This document shows, in pieces, positions 26,256 to 35,005 of a stretch of 54,909 bases of DNA. Source of the stretch: Sporosarcina sp. (GTDB taxonomy: Bacteria; Bacillota; Bacilli; Bacillales_A; Planococcaceae); the NCBI GenBank assembly GCA_026169375.1, contig JAPFCR010000029.1, forward strand, positions 1 through 54,909, given 5' to 3'. The translations under genes were made by a program, and so were the position numbers. Under the pieces are notes generated by a model. The model was not told the DNA's origin and made no database searches. It worked only from the letters and a program-made list of their open reading frames with translations. The stretch's first letter is position 1; every line of letters begins with the position of its first letter.

Positions 26256-27848
26256 TTATTTTTCTTGTGATTCTAAGTATTCTTCATATGTCATTTGTTT
26301 ATCGAAAATTGTTCCATCTTCACGGATTTCAATAATACGATTTGCGATTGTATCAATAAACTGATGGTCATGAGAAGTAAAGACCATAGCGCCTTTATAA
26401 GCGATTAAACCGTTGTTTAAAGCTTGAATAGACTCTAAATCTAAGTGGTTCGTTGGTTCATCTAATAATAAGACGTTGGCACTTGTTAACATCATTTTCG
26501 AAAGCATACAACGAACTTTTTCGCCACCAGATAATACAGATGGCTTTTTCTTCACTTCTTCTCCAGAGAATAACATACGACCTAAGAAGCCGCGTAAAAA
26601 TGTTTCTGTTTCATCTTCAGGCGAGTATTGGCGTAGCCATTCAACGAGTGTATTCTCATCGCCTTGGAAGAATTCTGTGTTATCAATTGGGAAGTAAGCA
26701 TGTGTTGTCGTTACGCCCCATTTAATCGATCCTTCATCGGGTTCTGTTGTTTCTGCTAGGATATCTAGTAATGCAGACTTCGCGAGAGGATTTCCAAGCA
26801 AAATAATTTTATCTTCTCGTCCCATTGTGATGTTTACTTTATCAAGTAGCTTCACACCGTCAATCGTTTTAGACACATCTTTCACATTGACGACATCGTT
26901 TCCAATTTCTCGTCCAATTTGGAAGTTGACATAAGGATAACGTCTTGATGATGGTTTAATATCGTCTAATTCGATTTTGTCAAGTGTCTTCTTTCGTGAT
27001 GTTGCTTGTCTGGACTTAGAAGCGTTTGCGCTAAAGCGTGCAATAAATGCTTCAAGTTCTTTAATTTTCTCTTCTTTTTTCTTATTTTGGTCTTGCGCCA
27101 TTTTGAGTGCAAGTTGACTTGATTCATACCAGAAGTCATAGTTTCCTGGAAAAATTTGAATTTTACCGAAGTCTAAGTCAGCAATTTGTGTACAAACATT
27201 GTTTAAGAAATGTCTATCATGTGAAACAACAATGACTGTATTATCAAAGTCAATTAGAAAATCTTCTAACCAGCGAATTGCTTGTAAGTCAAGGTGGTTC
27301 GTCGGCTCGTCAAGTAATAAAACATCTGGTTTACCAAATAATGCTTGAGCGAGTAAAACTTTTACTTTGTCTGCCCCTTTTAATTCAGCCATTTTCAAAT
27401 GGTGTTTATCTTCTGAGATGCCAAGTCCTTGGAGTAGAATTGCTGCGTCAGAATCTGCTTCCCAGCCATTCATGTCAGCAAACTCACCTTCAAGTTCAGC
27501 TGCACGCATTCCATCTTCATCAGAGAAATCTTCTTTCATATAAATGGCATTCTTTTCATTCATGACTTTATACAATTTTTCGTGACCCATGATAACTGTT
27601 TCAAGTACTTCTTGTTCTTCATATTGGAAATGGTCTTGTTTTAAAACAGCCATTCGCTCATTTGCATTCATGCTTACCTGTCCTGTTTGTGGTTCAATTT
27701 CACCGGAAAGTACTTTTAAAAACGTTGATTTCCCTGCACCGTTTGCTCCGATTAAACCATAACAATGACCAGGGTTAAATTGTATGTTAACCTCTTCAAA
27801 AAGTTTGCGATCAGCAAATTGAAGACTTACATTACTTACTGTAATCAT
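26256..27848 (-). CDS. ABC-F family ATP-binding protein (YkpA/YbiT type)
   Basis: A 530-residue protein with two ABC ATPase domains and no membrane part, so a ribosome-associated translation factor rather than a transporter. Domain 1 has GLIGANGAGKSTFLKVL, a GKPDVLLLDEPTNHLDL Walker B and VVSHDRHFL. A charged linker with KKKEEKIKELEAFIARFSANASKSRQA (about 258-285) is the tRNA-contacting ABC-F linker. Domain 2 has an unusual Walker A (ILLGNPLAKSALLDIL), then LSGGEKVRCMLSKMML and LLLDEPTNHLDLES. The degenerate second P-loop occurs in the YkpA/YbiT group. Single gene, AGGAGG site. Confidence 0.92.
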   Translation of the reverse strand: MITVSNVSLQFADRKLFEEVNIQFNPGHCYGLIGANGAGKSTFLKVLSGEIEPQTGQVSMNANERMAVLKQDHFQYEEQEVLETVIMGHEKLYKVMNEKNAIYMKEDFSDEDGMRAAELEGEFADMNGWEADSDAAILLQGLGISEDKHHLKMAELKGADKVKVLLAQALFGKPDVLLLDEPTNHLDLQAIRWLEDFLIDFDNTVIVVSHDRHFLNNVCTQIADLDFGKIQIFPGNYDFWYESSQLALKMAQDQNKKKEEKIKELEAFIARFSANASKSRQATSRKKTLDKIELDDIKPSSRRYPYVNFQIGREIGNDVVNVKDVSKTIDGVKLLDKVNITMGREDKIILLGNPLAKSALLDILAETTEPDEGSIKWGVTTTHAYFPIDNTEFFQGDENTLVEWLRQYSPEDETETFLRGFLGRMLFSGEEVKKKPSVLSGGEKVRCMLSKMMLTSANVLLLDEPTNHLDLESIQALNNGLIAYKGAMVFTSHDHQFIDTIANRIIEIREDGTIFDKQMTYEEYLESQEK

Positions 27849-28043
27849 CTGATTCCTCCTAAATTCACAATGCTCTCAGTATAGCACGATTTGATAGTAT
27901 AATGAAACGGCTAAAGCATTTCAAGGTAAATGAAATCTAAAATCAGCTTGTTTATAAGGGGAAAGAGTAGCTAGCGCTTATAAGATACGGTAAAATATGC
28001 TACTCAACCGTCAAATTTCACATTAAAGAAAGGGGAAGGTTAA

Positions 28044-29243
28044 ATGACAAATACTGAAAAGAAACCAGCCATTATCCTTTTGTTATTAACGATTTTTGCG
28101 GTTTCTATAAACTTACGTCCAGCGATTACATCAATTGGCCCCATGTTAGAAACAATTCGTGAGCAATTACTACTTTCTAACGCACAAGTAAGTTTACTAA
28201 CTGCGATTCCAGTTATTAGTATGGGTGTATTTGCAACATTATCCCCGGTATTTAATCGTTTATTTGGATTAAAGAAAACGATGTATGTCATGTTGATTTT
28301 AATTGGCTTCATGACTGCTTTACGTGGTGTTATAACAGGGTATGTGGTTCTTGTCATCACTGCATTTGTGATTGGTGTAGCAATTGCCGTTGTTGGGCCA
28401 TTGCTTTCTGCGATGATTAAACAAAATTTTCCAGACCGGACGGCTTCTGTTATTGGCGTTTATTCGTTTGGGATGGGTGTTGGTTCAGCTGCAAGTGCTG
28501 GGTTAACAGCTGTTTTTTATGAAGGCACCGATTCCTATCCTTTTGCGCTTAGTATTTGGGCTGTTTTAGCGCTCTTAGGATTAGTTTGTTGGTTTTTTAC
28601 AATGCGACATACAATGGAAGTAAAAGAGAAATCAACGCCAACGACTAAAAAGCAAGTTGAATGGAAAGTATCACCTTGGAAGTCTAAAAAAGCTTGGTTA
28701 TTTTTATTGTTTTTTGGGTTACAATCATCTGCATTTTTCTCTATTATTACTTGGCTTGCACCGATTGCTACGTCAGCTGGAATGACATTATTACAAGCGG
28801 GGACTTTATTAAGTGTGATGACAACGGTTCAAATCTTTTTAAACATATTGTTACCACTTGCGATGGAACGTTTCTTTTCTCGACGTTTTTGGTTACTCCT
28901 CATGTTAGTTTCTGGTATGACTGCTCTCTTGTTATTTTGGACGGGTGTTCATAGTTTCATGTGGATAGGGGCATTTGTGATGGGGATTCCTTTAGGAGGG
29001 CTTTTCCCAATCGCTTTACTCTTACCGCTAGATGAAACAAACGATGCTGAAAGTGCTAATAAATGGACGGCGATGATGCAAACAGGGGGCTTTGTCATGG
29101 GGGGATTATTACCACTTATCATCGCATTTGTCTATGACTGGACTTTGAATCACCATTATACGATTCTCATTATGATGATTCTTTATATCGGCATGTTTAT
29201 TATTACGTTTTTCATTGGTGATAAAAAAATAGAGAGTTATTAA
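28044..29243 (+). CDS. MFS transporter, CynX/NimT family
   Basis: A 399-residue, twelve-helix permease. The first helix ends with INLRPAITSIGPML, a hallmark of the CynX/NimT (YycB) branch of the major facilitator superfamily, and FPDRTASVIGVYSFGMGVGSAA follows helix 4. Members carry cyanate, nitroimidazoles or other small anions; the substrate here cannot be inferred. A GAAAGGGG site precedes the ATG. The 195 bp upstream contain GAGTAGC / GCTACTC, a possible hairpin at about 27966-28005. Confidence 0.88.
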   Translation: MTNTEKKPAIILLLLTIFAVSINLRPAITSIGPMLETIREQLLLSNAQVSLLTAIPVISMGVFATLSPVFNRLFGLKKTMYVMLILIGFMTALRGVITGYVVLVITAFVIGVAIAVVGPLLSAMIKQNFPDRTASVIGVYSFGMGVGSAASAGLTAVFYEGTDSYPFALSIWAVLALLGLVCWFFTMRHTMEVKEKSTPTTKKQVEWKVSPWKSKKAWLFLLFFGLQSSAFFSIITWLAPIATSAGMTLLQAGTLLSVMTTVQIFLNILLPLAMERFFSRRFWLLLMLVSGMTALLLFWTGVHSFMWIGAFVMGIPLGGLFPIALLLPLDETNDAESANKWTAMMQTGGFVMGGLLPLIIAFVYDWTLNHHYTILIMMILYIGMFIITFFIGDKKIESY

Positions 29244-29246
29244 TGA

Positions 29247-29295
29247 AAAAAATGACAAGTAAAGGGAAATATTAGCCTTCTACTTGTCATTTTTA
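29247..29295. terminator. Bidirectional terminator between MFS and second msrA genes
   Basis: AAAAATGACAAGTA / TACTTGTCATTTTT perfect 14-bp stem (29248-29261 with 29281-29294). Confidence 0.85.
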
Positions 29296-29826
29296 TTACG
29301 ACCAATGTTGTTGAATAAATGTATCGCGGCCTGAACGAGCACGATCTTCTTCGTAATGTTCTTTTTCTTTTATGTAATAGTTTTGGTGATAATCCTCCGC
29401 CTTATAAAATGGTTCAGCTAGGCGAATGGGTGTGACGATTGGTTTATTAAAAATTTTGCTATTTCCAAGTACCTCTTTAGAATGTTCAGCCATTTCACGT
29501 TGCTCATCTGTGTAATAAAAAATTGCTGTTGAATAGGAATGACCACGGTCATGAAACTGTCCATCTGCGTCTGTTGGGTCGATTTGCTGCCAATAAATCT
29601 CAAGTAATTGTTCATAAGGGAAAATTGTTGGGTCAAACGTGATTTCAACGACTTCTAAATGTCCAGAATCTCCTTTTTTCACATCTTCATAAGTCGGGTT
29701 TTTGATATGTCCACCCATATAGCCAGAAACAACATCAATAATACCATCCCATTCTTTAAATGGTTTTACCATACACCAAAAGCAACCCCCTGCGAATGCT
29801 GCTTTTTCTTCAGGTTTTTGTGTCAA
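29296..29826 (-). CDS. msrA: Peptide methionine-S-sulfoxide reductase A, second copy
   Basis: A second MsrA of 176 residues: [13 protein letters not shown] (nucleophile in GCFWC), VSGYMGGHIKNPTY, QQIDPTDADGQFHDRGHSY. It is clearly related to the first copy at 5732-6262 but not linked to an msrB. The start is taken as TTG at 29826 with GGTGGAG six bases upstream, which gives the same length and start type as the first copy; an ATG at 29865 would add 13 residues. Two copies suggest strong or differently regulated oxidative repair. Confidence 0.94.
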   Translation of the reverse strand: MTQKPEEKAAFAGGCFWCMVKPFKEWDGIIDVVSGYMGGHIKNPTYEDVKKGDSGHLEVVEITFDPTIFPYEQLLEIYWQQIDPTDADGQFHDRGHSYSTAIFYYTDEQREMAEHSKEVLGNSKIFNKPIVTPIRLAEPFYKAEDYHQNYYIKEKEHYEEDRARSGRDTFIQQHWS

Positions 29827-29929
29827 TATAAACTCCACCTTTTTATTTTCTCCTAAGTATAGCATATCTAAGACTAATGATTACAAGATTCAGATACTTT
29901 CATGATGATTTTCAGGATATATCACTTGT

Positions 29930-29968
29930 AAAAAATGCGAAGGAAATTTAATATTTTCCTTCGCATTT
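29930..29968 (-). terminator. Terminator of the yjcZ-like gene
   Basis: Perfect 14-bp stem AAATGCGAAGGAAA / TTTCCTTCGCATTT (29933-29946 with 29955-29968) with a T-run on the minus strand. Confidence 0.8.
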
Positions 29969-30045
29969 AATGAAAAGTCGTATTCATTTTACATTCTTTG
30001 TGATCGCATCATAAAAGACTCAATCAAATAACAATTTTCATTTGA

Positions 30046-30144
30046 TTAGTAAATGTAACTTGCTCCAATGATAATTAACAAAATGAATAATACGACTAAC
30101 AAAGCAAAAGAAGAACCAACTCCGCCACCGTGTACGTTGCCCAT
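30046..30144 (-). CDS. YjcZ family small spore peptide
   Basis: A 32-residue peptide with a Gly-rich start (GNVHGGGVGSS) and a single hydrophobic helix (FALLVVLFILLIIIGASYIY). This is the pattern of the YjcZ / spore-associated tiny proteins of Bacillales, made during sporulation. An AAGGTGG site lies seven bases before the ATG, and a terminator follows the gene. It is good evidence for an endospore former. Confidence 0.85.
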   Translation of the reverse strand: MGNVHGGGVGSSFALLVVLFILLIIIGASYIY

Positions 30145-30463
30145 TGAGGCCACCACCTTTCTAAGATAGCTATTAGTAATATATGCATAGACATAAAATA
30201 GTGAATGGGGGAATGTCACGGTACGATTTTTATCTGCGAATTAACTTTAGATTTTGTGAGAATTACACTCAATTTATTCAAAGAGAAGCTTACGAAACAA
30301 TGAAATTAAATATTCGTGATATAATAAAGTCAACTAAAAGTCGCATCGTACAAAAAAGTAGTTGTCAATGCCTCAAGGAGTTCTTGTGCTTTATAAAAGA
30401 GAACGCAACTAATTCTATATTTAATTCGTTCTATGTTAGAGATAATCATTTGGAGGAATTACA
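30145..30463. other. Intergenic region before the LCP gene
   Basis: About 320 bp. A 103-codon open frame starts at 30183, but it has no plausible ribosome binding site, no recognisable motif and runs into the next gene, so I do not call it. The left end holds the yjcZ-like gene's ribosome binding site. Nothing else was recognised. Confidence 0.4.
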
Positions 30464-31423
30464 GTGGAAGAACATTATGAAGAACCGATTTTAAGAAGAA
30501 AAAGAAAGAAAAAAATTCGTATTGGACGAGTCGTTTTTTCATTTCTAATTCTTTTCAGTATAGTGCTAGGAAGTTATGCGCTTGTGCAATATCAAATAGG
30601 CAAGTCTACTGCGAAGGGAAGTTTGATAAACCCTGGTCCTTTTGAAGGAGACGGGATTGATCCAAATCAGCCTTCCATCGAAAATTATTTACTGTTAGGG
30701 ATTGATAATGATGGAAGTGGAAAGTCTAGAACCGATACGATGATGGTTTTATCATGGGATAAAAGTGAAGGAAAGATGCGTGTTTTATCTTTAATGCGCG
30801 ATATTTATGCAGAGATTCCTGGTTATAAATCCTACAAATTAAATACCGCTTATTATTTAGGAGGCGTTCAAACGGCAAAAGATACAGTTTCTAGTATGTT
30901 CGGAATTCCAATTCATCATTATGCGATTGTGGACTTTGAAAATTTTGAATCGGTTGTCGACCTTGCTTTTCCGAAAGGGGTAGAAATCGATGTTCAAAAA
31001 GAAATGTCTCAGCAAATAGGTGTCACGCTAACACCAGGAGTGAAACGATTAAATGGACAAGAGTTGCTTGGCTATGCAAGGTTTAGAGCAGATGCTGAAG
31101 GGGATTTTGGCCGTGTAGCGAGACAACAAAAAGTGATTACAGCATTGAAGAAAGAAGCGATGCAACCAGCTGCCATAATGAAGATTCCTAAAGTATTAGG
31201 TTCAATTTCCAATTATATTGAAACGGATTTAACAGAAAAAGATGGTATTATGCGAATTATGCCTATGCTATTAAGTGGCGGTGTAGAGATTGAGACCATG
31301 ACGATTCCGGTAGAAGGCAGTTATTCATTTAATTCATACCGTCATGCGGGTTCTGTCATTGAAATTAATGTAGAGAGAAACAGGGAAGCAATTGCCGAGT
31401 TTTTAAGTTTATCTAATCGTTAA
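30464..31423 (+). CDS. LytR-CpsA-Psr (LCP) family protein
   Basis: A 319-residue membrane-anchored enzyme with a very basic N-terminus (RRKRKKKIRIGR), one membrane helix (about 22-44) and an outside LCP domain. Such enzymes transfer teichoic acid or other polymers from lipid carriers to peptidoglycan. Family motifs seen are YLLLGIDNDGSGKSRTDTMM, LSLMRDIYAEIP and LLGYARFRADAEGDFGRVARQQ, carrying the catalytic Asp and Arg residues. GTG start after GGAGG. The next gene follows 42 bp later. Confidence 0.92.
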   Translation: MEEHYEEPILRRKRKKKIRIGRVVFSFLILFSIVLGSYALVQYQIGKSTAKGSLINPGPFEGDGIDPNQPSIENYLLLGIDNDGSGKSRTDTMMVLSWDKSEGKMRVLSLMRDIYAEIPGYKSYKLNTAYYLGGVQTAKDTVSSMFGIPIHHYAIVDFENFESVVDLAFPKGVEIDVQKEMSQQIGVTLTPGVKRLNGQELLGYARFRADAEGDFGRVARQQKVITALKKEAMQPAAIMKIPKVLGSISNYIETDLTEKDGIMRIMPMLLSGGVEIETMTIPVEGSYSFNSYRHAGSVIEINVERNREAIAEFLSLSNR

Positions 31424-31465
31424 GATATAGTCCATGCAAATCGAGACCTGAAAGGAGTGTTGTTT

Positions 31466-32659
31466 ATGGAAGGGAATAGAGAAACGCGTAATCAAAAAGA
31501 ACGAAATCCAGATAAAAACATTATTGGTTTTTTAGGTGGGAAAAACACATTTTTTGTATTAGTTTCTATTTTGCTCATTGGCTTAATTATATTCGTTTAT
31601 AAGCAAATCCCTTTTATATTTCATCCGCTTTCTGTTTTATTTTCTACAGTTGTTTTACCAGTTATACTAGCGATTATTGGGTATTATTTATTACGCCCGA
31701 TTTTACGTTTATTGGAGAAAGTCAGAATTCCTAGAGCTTGGGGTATTTTAATTTTAATTCTCGTTGCTGCAGGGTTATTAACATTGTTAGTTTTTCTTGT
31801 GTTTCCTGTTTTAAAAAATGAATTTCATAATTTAGTGGATAATTTTCCGAAATATTTCAAGCAGCTAACAGTTCAAATTGATGAGTTTTTACGAACATCA
31901 ATCTTCGCTTCCTTTTATGAAACCTTAGATATTAATATTGCAAAGTTAGTAGATAATTTACCAAGCGATCTTGGGAAAACATTGACAGATGCAGCTGGTG
32001 GAATCGCTACGGGTGTTACTTCTTTTGTAAGTGCGTTGACTGGATTTGTTCTCTCGATCGTCACGGTTCCATTTATTTTATTTTACTTATTAAAAGATGG
32101 AGAAAAATTGCCTGAAGTGTTTATTAAAGTATTGCCACCTAGAATGAGAAATGAAGCGAGAAAAATTGTTAAAGAAGCAGACAATCAAATTAGTTCTTAT
32201 ATTCAAGGTCAAATACTTGTTGCAATTTGTATTGGGGTTATGGTTTCGATCGGATTTTTTATTATCGGTATGGACTATGCGCTACTTTTAGGTGTCCTTG
32301 CAATGTTTACGAGTATTGTCCCGTATTTAGGTCCTTTAATTGCGATTACACCGGCAGTGATTGTCGCAATCGTTACTTCACCGTTTATGCTTGTGAAATT
32401 GGCAATCGTTTGGACGATTGTACAATTGATTGATGGTAAGTTTATTTCTCCACAAATTATGGGGAAATCTCTTCAAATTCATCCAATTACAATTATTTTT
32501 GTTCTCTTAACTGCAGGTTCTTTATTTGGCGTTGCGGGAATTATTTTAGGAATCCCAGCTTTTGCGGTAATGAAAGTAATTGTAAGACATATGTTCGATT
32601 TGTATAAACGTCGTTATAATAAATACGTAAAACATCCAGCCTATAAATACGAAGAGTAG
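31466..32659 (+). CDS. AI-2E family transporter
   Basis: A 397-residue membrane protein with about eight helices and PFILFYLLKDGEKLPEVF, GQILVAICIGVMVSIGFFIIG, and LGPLIAITPAVIVA, the typical blocks of the AI-2E/YdiK family. Members export autoinducer-2 or act as Na+/Li+ antiporters; which applies is not visible. The start is the ATG at 31466 with AAAGGAG; a GTG at 31457 overlaps that site. Confidence 0.9.
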   Translation: MEGNRETRNQKERNPDKNIIGFLGGKNTFFVLVSILLIGLIIFVYKQIPFIFHPLSVLFSTVVLPVILAIIGYYLLRPILRLLEKVRIPRAWGILILILVAAGLLTLLVFLVFPVLKNEFHNLVDNFPKYFKQLTVQIDEFLRTSIFASFYETLDINIAKLVDNLPSDLGKTLTDAAGGIATGVTSFVSALTGFVLSIVTVPFILFYLLKDGEKLPEVFIKVLPPRMRNEARKIVKEADNQISSYIQGQILVAICIGVMVSIGFFIIGMDYALLLGVLAMFTSIVPYLGPLIAITPAVIVAIVTSPFMLVKLAIVWTIVQLIDGKFISPQIMGKSLQIHPITIIFVLLTAGSLFGVAGIILGIPAFAVMKVIVRHMFDLYKRRYNKYVKHPAYKYEE

Positions 32660-32736
32660 TAATAAGATGTAATACTCATCTTGATTTAAGCCTGCTAGAA
32701 GTACATACTAGTAGATGTTGTTTTATTTTAACTTGA

Positions 32737-32925
32737 TCCAGCAGAATTCCCCCCACTTCCATAAGTGGCGGGAGGAATGCCAAAAAGGTACTTTCAATCA
32801 GAGGGAGTTCAAACTCCCTGCTGATTCAAGTTAAGCCTCCGGCGGATGTCAGGGATTTTGTAAGGAAATTAACTGAGCAAGCTCAATTCAAAATCCCGAC
32901 GCAATCACGCCGAGGCGTGATTGAT
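32737..32925 (-). ncRNA. IS605-type right end / omega-RNA-like element, copy A
   Basis: Highly structured minus-strand element. Positions 32787-32925 match 54771-54909 in inverted orientation over 139 bp with two differences. Folding from the sequence: CAATCACGCC/GGCGTGATTG hairpin, GGGATTTTG/CAAAATCCC enclosing a small TGAG hairpin, and a 14-bp stem with one bulge around GGGAGTT-TG-AACTCCC. Further out, 32749-32773 forms a CCCCCCACTT/AAGTGGCGGG hairpin, as at IS605 right ends. In that family the right end encodes the omega-RNA guide of TnpB. No tnpA or tnpB is next to it, so it would be a solitary remnant. The omega-RNA call is an inference. Confidence 0.55.
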
Positions 32926-32972
32926 CTAGAGTAATAAAGTGAAACTGCAATCAGTGATAATCTGCCACTTAT

Positions 32973-33075
32973 GAAGAGGAACGCAAGCTAAGAGCGTCAC
33001 GTCCTGTGATACCGCTTGCGTGACCAACACCATGTTGGCTTCAATCGGGCTTTTACGGACAGTTAGCTTCCACTT
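32973..33075 (+). repeat. Two-hairpin repeat copy R2 with tail
   Basis: GAACGCAAGCTAAGAGC, then a GTCAC-GTCCT-GTGAT hairpin, then CCAAC-ACCAT-GTTGG, then the tail CTTTTACGGACAGTTAGC. The same order occurs at 52969-53045 (opposite strand); the tail alone at 54295-54333; the hairpins alone in tnpB at 785-851. It lies 47 bp from omega-RNA-like copy A. The remaining sequence to 33158 holds a small CCCG/CGGG hairpin near 33114-33127. Confidence 0.65.
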
Positions 33076-33158
33076 ATTGTGACCATTTAAGTCTTGAGGC
33101 GTGAATCTCACTGCCCGTTATTGCGGGATAGAGTAAAAATCAAGGAGTTTTTGTACAG

Positions 33159-34289
33159 ATGATTAGTAAAGAATTAACACTTCCAAACATGACCCCTACG
33201 TATGATCCGTGGGAAGCTTATTTGGATATTGAAGAACATGGAAAATATGCGTTGTCTAGTATTGAATTTACAACTACTTATTTATGTAATATGCGCTGCG
33301 AGCATTGTGCGGTAGGGGATATGCTTGCAATGAAAGATCCGGATGGACTGCCGCTTGAACTACTGATTCAACGATTGGATGAAATTCCAAATTTACGTAC
33401 GTTTAGTATTACAGGCGGCGAGCCGATGTTCTCAAAAAAATCAATTGAAGAATATGTGTTACCATTGTTACAATATACACATAAACGTGGCATTCGCTCA
33501 CAGTTAAATTCGAACTTAACGATGCCGTTAGACCGGTATATGGAAATAGCTCCGTATTTAGATGTCTTACATATTTCTCATAACTGGGGAACGATTGATG
33601 ATTTTGTAGACGGTGGATTTGCGAATATGGAAAGAAAGCCAGCTCGTGAACGTCGCGCAGCACAGTTTGAAAGAATGATTGAAAACAGTCGTGCGCTTGC
33701 AGAAGCAGGTGTTATGGTATCGGCAGAAACGATGCTAAATAAACGAACGTTTCCACATTTAGAAAGTATTCATAAACAAGTTATTGAAGAAATGAAATGT
33801 GCGCGTCATGAAATTCATCCGATGTATCCAGTGAACTTCGCATCGAATTTAGAAGTTCTGTCACTTGATGAAACGAGAGAAGCGCTTCACCATTTACTAG
33901 ACATTCGAGATGAAGATGTATGGATGTTATTCGGGACATTGCCATTTTATCCGTGTAGTGATCATGAAGAAGACTTGGCACTGCTGAAAAGAATTTATGA
34001 CAGTAAGAATGTTTCAGTTCGTAATGATCCGGATGGACGTTCTCGTTTAAATGTAAATATTTTCACGGGAGATGTGATCGTAACAGATTTCGGTGATACA
34101 CCACCAATGGGGAATATTCAAAGAGAGTCGCTACCCATCATGTTAGATCGTTGGTTAGAACGCCCGCTAGCAAGAACAATCGACTGTCATTGTCCAGCGG
34201 TAAATTGTTTAGGACCAAACTTATTAGTGAAAGATGCCTATTATCCGGACGTTAACTTTAGTAAACGTACATCACAAATTAGTCCATAA
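33159..34289 (+). CDS. yfkAB: Radical SAM protein YfkAB
   Basis: A 376-residue radical SAM enzyme. The cluster-binding CxxxCxxC is CNMRCEHC (Cys43, Cys47, Cys50), followed by FSITGGEPMFSKK. The C-terminus carries CHCPAVNC, the CxCxxxxC motif that defines the YfkAB family and may bind a second iron-sulfur cluster. In B. subtilis the gene was long annotated as two (yfkA, yfkB); here it is one intact frame. Substrate unknown. AAGGAG is 11 bases before the ATG, slightly long spacing. Confidence 0.9.
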   Translation: MISKELTLPNMTPTYDPWEAYLDIEEHGKYALSSIEFTTTYLCNMRCEHCAVGDMLAMKDPDGLPLELLIQRLDEIPNLRTFSITGGEPMFSKKSIEEYVLPLLQYTHKRGIRSQLNSNLTMPLDRYMEIAPYLDVLHISHNWGTIDDFVDGGFANMERKPARERRAAQFERMIENSRALAEAGVMVSAETMLNKRTFPHLESIHKQVIEEMKCARHEIHPMYPVNFASNLEVLSLDETREALHHLLDIRDEDVWMLFGTLPFYPCSDHEEDLALLKRIYDSKNVSVRNDPDGRSRLNVNIFTGDVIVTDFGDTPPMGNIQRESLPIMLDRWLERPLARTIDCHCPAVNCLGPNLLVKDAYYPDVNFSKRTSQISP

Positions 34290-34290
34290 T

Positions 34291-34329
34291 AAAAAAACTG
34301 CTCATTCTGTATAGATGAGCAGTTTTTTT
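34291..34329. terminator. Bidirectional terminator after yfkAB
   Basis: Perfect 15-bp stem AAAAAAACTGCTCAT / ATGAGCAGTTTTTTT around a 9-base loop, shared with the converging pucB-like gene. Confidence 0.9.
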
Positions 34330-34378
34330 AGAAGGAATCTGGGTAGATCAATAGTGTTTCGTAACAGGAAAGTTGGAC

Positions 34379-35005
34379 TTATGAATAATCATCAGCTTGT
34401 TCCGTTAAAAATTGTTGGAAGTCTTCTTGCGTATCCACATCGAATAGAAAACGTCGATCTTTACACGGGAGACATTTTCCAAGCTTTAAAAACTCACCCT
34501 TTAAAAAAGCTCTTGCACCGCGATCTCCGTTGATTTGGAGAATCGAGGAGAACATTTTATTTGTAAAAAGAATCGGAGGAGAGATGACGTCATCATAGGT
34601 TGTCGCCACAAATCGACTGTCCGGGGAATCGCGGATACAAGCAATGATTTCTTCAATCATTTGAATGGTGATGAAAGGTTGGTCTGCGAGAAAAATCATC
34701 ACGGCATCCATTTTCTTTTCTATTGCTTTTTTAAGGCCACACCGAATTGTTTCGGATTGTCCTTTGTGTGCAGTAGGACAATGAACGATCGTACATTTAG
34801 GATTTGTTTTTATTTCCTTTGAAAGCCACTGTACATCGTCCGATTGTTGGACGATCACAAATACTGTTTCGAGTGAAGATTGTAAAATGGTGGATAGTGC
34901 GATACTCCCTAAAGTTTTCGTCCCAACAGGCAGGGCTAATTTTGATGAACTGCCCCCCATACGTGTACTGTTTCCACCTGCAAGATAAATCGCAGCGATT
35001 TTCAT
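34379..35005 (-). CDS. Molybdenum cofactor nucleotidyltransferase (PucB/MocA type)
   Basis: A 208-residue MobA-like nucleotidyltransferase. The N-terminal AAIYLAGGNSTRMGGSSSKLAL is the nucleotide-binding signature LAGGxSxRMG...K, FLADQPFI is the metal-binding region, and FDVDTQEDFQQF closes the fold. The PucB/MocA group makes the dinucleotide form of molybdopterin for xanthine-dehydrogenase-type enzymes. It overlaps the upstream XdhC gene by four bases and lies divergent to a molybdenum hydroxylase operon, which supports this role over MobA proper. Confidence 0.85.
   Translation of the reverse strand: MKIAAIYLAGGNSTRMGGSSSKLALPVGTKTLGSIALSTILQSSLETVFVIVQQSDDVQWLSKEIKTNPKCTIVHCPTAHKGQSETIRCGLKKAIEKKMDAVMIFLADQPFITIQMIEEIIACIRDSPDSRFVATTYDDVISPPILFTNKMFSSILQINGDRGARAFLKGEFLKLGKCLPCKDRRFLFDVDTQEDFQQFLTEQADDYS

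Noticed and set aside
30183..30494. 103-codon open frame before the LCP gene
   Set aside because: No ribosome binding site at a usable distance, no recognisable motif, and it runs into the well-supported LCP start.
32926..33111. 61-codon minus-strand frame within the IS605-type relic
   Set aside because: It spans the hairpin repeat; the related copy at 52969 does not keep the frame downstream, so the reading is more likely a by-product of the structured repeat.
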